A model generated the notes under the pieces. It ran no database searches. It was not told where the DNA came from and saw only the letters and a list, made by a program, of their open reading frames with translations. DNA of 64,000 bases from Kalmusia sp. IMI 367209 (Eukaryota > Ascomycota > Dothideomycetes > Pleosporales > Didymosphaeriaceae). This document shows positions 58,927 to 64,000 of the stretch, in pieces. The stretch covers positions 1,140,278 to 1,204,277 of the forward strand of contig JAPEUQ010000015.1 of the NCBI GenBank assembly GCA_027946365.1. Direction: 5' to 3'. The stretch's first letter is position 1. Each line of letters starts with the position of its first letter. Position numbers and translations under genes: made by a program.

Positions 58927-60160
58927 GATTTTATTATAGATAGTTATTACTAGTTTAAAAATAACTAAAAGAAAGAAGATAATTTAATTAAATAACTATA
59001 AATAGGTTATTATTATCTAAAATATTAGAGTTATAGATTATCTATTTCTATTCTTTATTATCTTTATAGATAGCGTACTTATTAATATATAATTTAAAGA
59101 CCTACTACGCGATTAAGTCCTTAAAGTAAGTCCTAATAGCTAGATAAATAACTAGTTTACTTTTATCTAGTTAGAGTACTTTAATAAGTATATAAAGTTA
59201 AATATTATAGATATATATTAACTATTTATAATTAATAAGTATAAGAGCTATAACTTACTTAAATTTTAAAATTTTTATAAGGAGAGAAATATTATTCTTT
59301 ACTATATATCTTTATATTTATTATATTTATTATAGTCTTTTAATATTAGTTACTTTATATTATTAAAGCGTAGGTATAGCGACTAAATCTTAGTTTTAAT
59401 ATATAACTATATATATTTTATTAATAAGAAACCTTCCTCTAAGTATTTAAGCTAGCTTTTAAATAATCTTTAATAGTAGAGAATATTAAAATAGACTTTA
59501 AAGATACTAGACTAGTTCTATATAATTTAGAAGCTATTCTATTAAAAGTTTAATATAAAATTATAGACTCTAGTACTATTATTACTAATATAGGGTATAT
59601 AAGAGGTATAGATACTATATAATATATATAAGATTAAGGTATAGTTTATATTTATTTAATAAAAAATTTAAAACTATTCTAGATCCTCTATAAGCTTATT
59701 AGATAAAAGATTATATAGCTAAGTAAAGGCGCGTAGTAGATTATATATAATATAGTATTATTATAGAAAGATAGATATATATATAAAGCGTAATTAATAA
59801 GCTTATAAAGTATTAATTAAAAAATATAAATATATTTAGATAGAGGAGACTCTAATAATTAGGGAAGTATAAAACTTAATTACTAAGAGGATAGATAGGG
59901 AACGTAATACTAGCGAAGGGCCTATATATAAAATATATAATATAAGATACTATAGGTATTATAGTAAGAAAGGATATAACTCCCATACCTATAAGATAGA
60001 AATAGATAATACTAAGGATAGTAATAAGTCTAAAAAAATAGATTAGTTTACTTAAATTTTTAATATATATATTACGCGTTATATAATATTATTATATAGA
60101 TAGTATACTAGTTTAGTATTATATACTTACTTAGGGTGTACGCTCACTTATGAAACACGT
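58927..60160 (+). mobile_element. Pogo/Fot1-like relic, copy B, right part with 3' inverted repeat
   Basis: Resumes the transposase frame exactly where copy B was interrupted (after the GATTT duplication). It contains the C-terminal domain, including VLYNLEAILL-like and a zinc-knuckle-like YYRYYSKKGYNSHTYK, where Cys codons have become Tyr through RIP (an ancestral CxxC-GHNxxTC pattern). It ends with the inverted terminal repeat at 60,110-60,160 (ACGT end) followed by TA at 60,161. Without the copia insertion, copy B would be about 1.83 kb, a normal size for Fot1-like elements. Confidence 0.78.
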
Positions 60161-60229
60161 TATATAATCTATAAATATAAATAATAGTAAAATAATTATT
60201 AGAATAATTAACTATTTATAATTTAATAG

Positions 60230-61614
60230 TAGGCTTTCTAAATATTTCTAAAATAGACCTAATTTCTTCTAAATAAAGTTAATCCTTTTCTATTAATTTA
60301 TATTTTAAATTAATACTTTTCTTTCTAGTAGAATCTAAATTATTAACTTTATTAATAATTATATTAATTTCATCTTTAAAATATATAAATCTATCTATCA
60401 TATTATAGATAGATAGCCACCTAGTTAAATTATTCTTAATTAAATTTTCTATATCTTTATTATTATTTCTTCTTTATTTTACTATTCTTTTAAAATTATT
60501 CTTTAAAAAGTGATTATTTTTAAATTTACTTATATAATTTCTAACTATAATAGATAAATTTTACTATATTCTAATAGATTATTAATATTTATATTATTAT
60601 TATTAAACTCATATTTATCTATAATATTATTAATATTATTATTAAACTTTTAGTAGTATTTATATTAAAATATATAATCTAAAAAGCTATTACTAACTAA
60701 ATTTAAAATATGGGCGAAATATTTTATATCTATTATATTATTATTATATTTATAACTAAAATTATTTTTAATAAATCTATAGTACTATTAATAGATATAG
60801 CGTTATCTCTAGTTATACCTAATAATTTACTATTTATATTATAATCTATTAAAACCTTTTCTATAATAGGATAAATATTAATACTACTATAATTATCTAA
60901 ATTATGAAGATCTTTAAATCCTATTAAATAGCTTTCTAACATAAATTTATTATTATAAAAATGTAAAGTAATAGCTAAAAAGTCTAAATTACTACTAGAC
61001 TTCCATTTATCTAAAGTAATAGAAAATTTACTATTATTAATATTTATTTTATTTATTAATTTAGTTTTTTCTATATTATATAAACTAGTTAATTCATTTC
61101 TAATTATTTCTCTACTAATAGTAGGTAAATTATCTTTTAAATATTTTAATAGATTTTTAAAACTAGTACTATCTATTAAACTAAAAGGTAATTTATTATT
61201 TATAATAAATTTTAATAATAAGTTTTTATATTCTTCTTTACTAAATAAAAATAAAACTAGGTCTTTTCTCATTAAATTATTACTACTAGAATTACTAAAA
61301 TAATTATTTATAGTATTTATACTACTATTATCATCTAAATTAGAACTATTTTCCTCCATAGTATTATCTAAATAAGTAAAGTGCTTATTTTTAAAATGAT
61401 TATTTAAATTCGTAGTATTAAAGGCCAATTACTAATTTTATAATATTTATATAAATTATAACTAGCTTTAAATTTTCTAGCTTCATTTCTTTATAAGGTA
61501 AAATATCTAATTTAAACTTTCTAGTACTAAAAATAGAGCTAGTTTAGAAATACTAGGTATCTCTAAATTAGGACTAGTTAAATCTTCCTTAGTAAAGTAA
61601 ACCTTAGAAGACAT
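60230..61614 (-). pseudogene. hAT-family transposase relic
   Basis: Minus strand, possible start ATG at 61,614. It opens with MSSKVYFTKEDLTS, has a frame change near 61,520, and then a 231-codon open stretch (61,428-60,733). That stretch has a BED-finger-like NNHFKNKH, then LDKWKSSSNLDFLAITLHF and SKLLGITRDNAISIN, which match the catalytic core of hAT transposases (LDxWTS...LGIT, ITTDNAxN). Further left, read through stops, come AHILNLVSNSF and a weak C-terminal dimerisation-domain region. Asn and Lys are over-abundant, as expected from D-to-N and E-to-K changes caused by RIP on this strand. It is not functional: the N-terminus is shifted and the C-terminus broken. Confidence 0.78.
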
Positions 61615-61761
61615 AATATATAAGGGTAAAGATAAGATAATAGTATAATAAATAGTAAACCTAATAGTTTAAAAAGTTCTATTTAATTTTTAATAAATAA
61701 AACCCATCTACTACTTATACTCTTAACTTAAAAATTTAATAGTCTTTATTATAAATCTATT

Positions 61762-62080
61762 ACGAACTTTACTATAGTTTAAATCTATTTCTTATTAACT
61801 ATATAGACTTTACTATAGTTTAAATCTATTCTTTTATTAATTATACGGACTTTACTATAGTTTAAATCTATTTTTATTAATTATACGGACTTTACTATAG
61901 TTTAAATCCTTTTTATTAATAATACGGACTTTACTATAGTTTAAATCTATTCTTTTATTAATTATACGAACTTTACTATAGTTTAAATCTATTTTTTATT
62001 AATTATACGGACTTTACTATAGTTTAAATTCTTTTTATTAATAATACGGACTTTACTATCGTTTAAATCCTTTTTTAAAT
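61762..62080. repeat. AT-rich minisatellite, eight units of 39-42 bp
   Basis: Eight head-to-tail units, each with ACTTTACTATAGTTTAAAT followed by an A/T-rich spacer TTTTATTAATTATACGG. Units differ by small T-run length changes and single substitutions. It lies between the hAT relic and a hAT-type terminus. Confidence 0.9.
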
Positions 62081-62197
62081 TTATAATTATTAATTTTTAA
62101 AAAGTAAGTAGTATATAATTCTTTATTATTTTCTATATTATTTTTATAAAGTTAACTTATTAAGTTACTTAGTATTTTATCTATTATACTATCTACC

Positions 62198-62385
62198 AGT
62201 GTTGCAAAATTTAGTAATTAAATATTACTTAGTATTACTTAGTATTACTAAATAGTATTACTAAGCAAATACTAATTACTAATTACTAATTACTAAATTC
62301 TTAATTACTAATTACTAAAACTAATTACTAAATGAAAATTTAGTAATTATATAATAATTACTAAATTACTAAATTAGTAATTAAG
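62198..62385. repeat. hAT-type terminus with an array of TAATTACT repeats
   Basis: CAGTGTTGCAAAATTTAG at 62,198 has the look of a hAT terminal inverted repeat whose element extends to the right. It is followed by many copies of ATTACTAA/TTAGTAAT in both orientations to about 62,380. Similar motifs (TTTAGTAATTACTAT) recur at about 63,340 in the centre of the palindrome. Confidence 0.6.
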
Positions 62386-62429
62386 TCTAAAAATTCTAGA
62401 ATTATTAGGATTTCTTTTATAATTATTAT

Positions 62430-64000
62430 AGTATAGTACTATCTTTATCGACTATAAAGTTTATAGCTTATAATTATTAAAGTCTAGTTTAAAATAATTA
62501 AAAGAAGTTTTAGATTATTCTATTTATCTTTTCTAAATATATTTACTAGGATTATACTTTTTTAATGAGTTAATATTTATTATTATTACTATATTTAGTA
62601 GAAATATTATAAATAATAGAGTAATAAGATAGATTTCTATTATAAAGTTCTGAGAGGCTAAGATTTTTAATAAAAAGTATAGTATATAAATAGATTCTAT
62701 AATAATATATTATATCTAAAATATAAAAAGTTATAAAGTACTTTTATATAGTTAAATATAATTTAAATTATAGTACTTATTTAGATATTAAGTTATTTTA
62801 ATTTTAAAACTACTACTTTTATAAATAACTCTAAAGGACGTAGAATAGTTTTTAAAGTATATACTAAAACTAGTATTATAAATAAAATAATAAATCTATT
62901 TTATATATATAAAATAGTACTTTAGATTAAGCTATAATCTATTAGAATTAGTATAATAGTATAACTAGTCAGCTAGAAACTTAATATAATTAAAAAGACT
63001 ACTTTAGTAAGTATCTTCTAAAGGCTACTTTAAGACACTTTCTAAAATATATCAAAAAACTATTAACTAAAAGTCGTAATTCGATTACTAAATATAACTA
63101 GTAAATAGAAAATAATAAGGTTCTTAACATGACTTATATTATATAAATTATAATAATTATCTAATTAGCCTACTATTTTCTTTTATTATTTTTATTATTT
63201 TTACTATTTTATTATGTTGACTACTTTCTCTATTTTCTTTTTCTTTTTACTTTTTTACTTTTTAAAATTAATCATTCCTGGATTGTAACGTTTGGTAAAA
63301 TTTAAACTTTTTAAAAAATTATTTTGGCTTATCTAATTTAGTAATTACTATAATTTTTATATAATATAAATTATACTAAGAACTATATTTAATATTACCT
63401 ACTAGTATATTTTTACTAATTAAATTAACACTTCTAGTTAGTAGTTTTCGATTATTTTTAAAAGGTATCTTCAAGTAGTCTTTAGAAGATATATACTTAG
63501 GATAGTCTTTTTAATTATATTGAGTTTCTAGCTAACTAGTTATACTATTATACTAATTCTAATAGATTATAGCTTAATCTAAAGTACTATTTTAGATATA
63601 TAAAATAGATTTATTATATGATTTATAATACTAGTTTTAGTATATACTTTTTATAAAAGTATTCTATGTCCTTTAGAGTTATCTATAAAAGTAGTAGTTT
63701 TAAAAATTAAAATAACTTAATATCTAAATAAGTAAGTACTATAATTTAAATTATATTTAAACTATATAAAAGTATTCTATAATATCTATATTTTAGATAT
63801 TATATACTATTTTAATTACTATTCATATAGTATATTTTTATTAAATCTTATACTACTTTACTATTTATAGTAATAGATTAACTTATATATACTATATAAT
63901 ACTAGTATAGCTAAAATATAAAAAGTAATTTTATTTATATACTAGACGTTTGAGATTATAGTATAAAACTCTTTATATAATTAGATAATTAATATATTTT
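62430..64000. repeat. Large imperfect palindrome (element cut by window end)
   Basis: The left arm, about 62,430-63,165, is the reverse complement of about 63,335-64,000. For example AGTACTTTAGATTAAGC at 62,916 pairs with GCTTAATCTAAAGTACT at 63,572-63,588. Arms differ mainly by transitions and a few indels (about 75 bp more in the outer left arm). The ~170-bp loop keeps TpG/CpA-containing sequence such as CTGGATTGTAACGTTTGG and is less RIP-altered. The outer end of the right arm is beyond the window. No coding frame is seen. Confidence 0.85.

Noticed and set aside
51371..58941. A 15-bp target duplication (AGATTTTATTATAGA) suggesting a non-LTR insertion
   Set aside because: Comparing the 5' and 3' LTR starts shows TATTATAGA is LTR sequence that happens to resemble the flank; the real duplication is the 5-bp GATTT.
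49453..60160. One single 10.7-kb transposon, because terminal inverted repeats and TA sites occur at both ends
   Set aside because: Internal structure shows two collinear pogo copies and a nested copia element; the outer ends belong to copies A and B of the same family.
62198..62215. Assigning the CAGTGTTGC terminus to the hAT relic at 60.2-61.6 kb
   Set aside because: Orientation is wrong: the motif reads as the left end of an element extending right, whereas the relic lies to its left.
61762..62385. CRISPR-like array
   Set aside because: The units are contiguous AT-rich tandem repeats without unique spacers, in a eukaryotic genome.

Overview
The window looks like a chromosome segment from a filamentous ascomycete, most likely a Dothideomycete of the Pleosporales type. 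This is inferred from short GT-AG introns (44-168 nt), conserved fungal genes, and an abrupt switch at about 49,388 into extremely AT-rich sequence nearly devoid of CpA and TpG. That is the signature of repeat-induced point mutation (RIP). The genus cannot be fixed by reading alone.

Layout. Positions 1-11,465 hold no gene I can support: a GC-rich, microsatellite-bearing stretch grades into a more AT-rich desert. From 11.5 to 49.4 kb there are twelve multi-exon genes and one with an optional in-frame intron, so thirteen in all. In order they are: an NmrA-like NAD(P)-binding protein (-), an O-GlcNAc transferase (-), Sec62 (+), a coiled-coil protein of unknown function (-), a PH-domain protein (+), MutY/Myh1 adenine DNA glycosylase (+), a Spo71/Mug56-like multi-PH protein (-), a YVC1-type vacuolar TRP channel (-), eIF2-alpha (-), a CFEM-domain membrane protein (+), a Cys-rich GPI-anchored secreted protein (-), a TVP38/DedA-family membrane protein (+) and an unrecognised 536-residue protein (+). 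Most reading frames were assembled by joining exons at canonical splice sites. Two genes (O-GlcNAc transferase, PH protein) need frame changes that normal introns do not supply.

From 49,388 to the right edge the DNA is a RIP-saturated nest of dead transposons. A 3'-truncated pogo/Fot1-like copy abuts a second copy, and that second copy is split by a 7.55-kb Ty1/copia element with 206/207-bp LTRs and a 5-bp target duplication. These are followed by a hAT transposase relic, an eight-unit minisatellite, a hAT-type terminus with an array of TAATTACT-like repeats, and a palindrome of at least 1.5 kb that runs off the window.

The genes do not form one pathway; they are housekeeping and cell-surface functions: protein translocation, translation initiation, base-excision repair, vacuolar calcium, sporulation and secreted surface proteins. 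The most unusual points are the structure of the repeat nest, the last codons of the gene at 47.7-49.4 kb lying inside repeat-family sequence, the frame breaks at homopolymers, a shortened Fe-S loop in the MutY protein, and introns whose retention would give alternative proteins.
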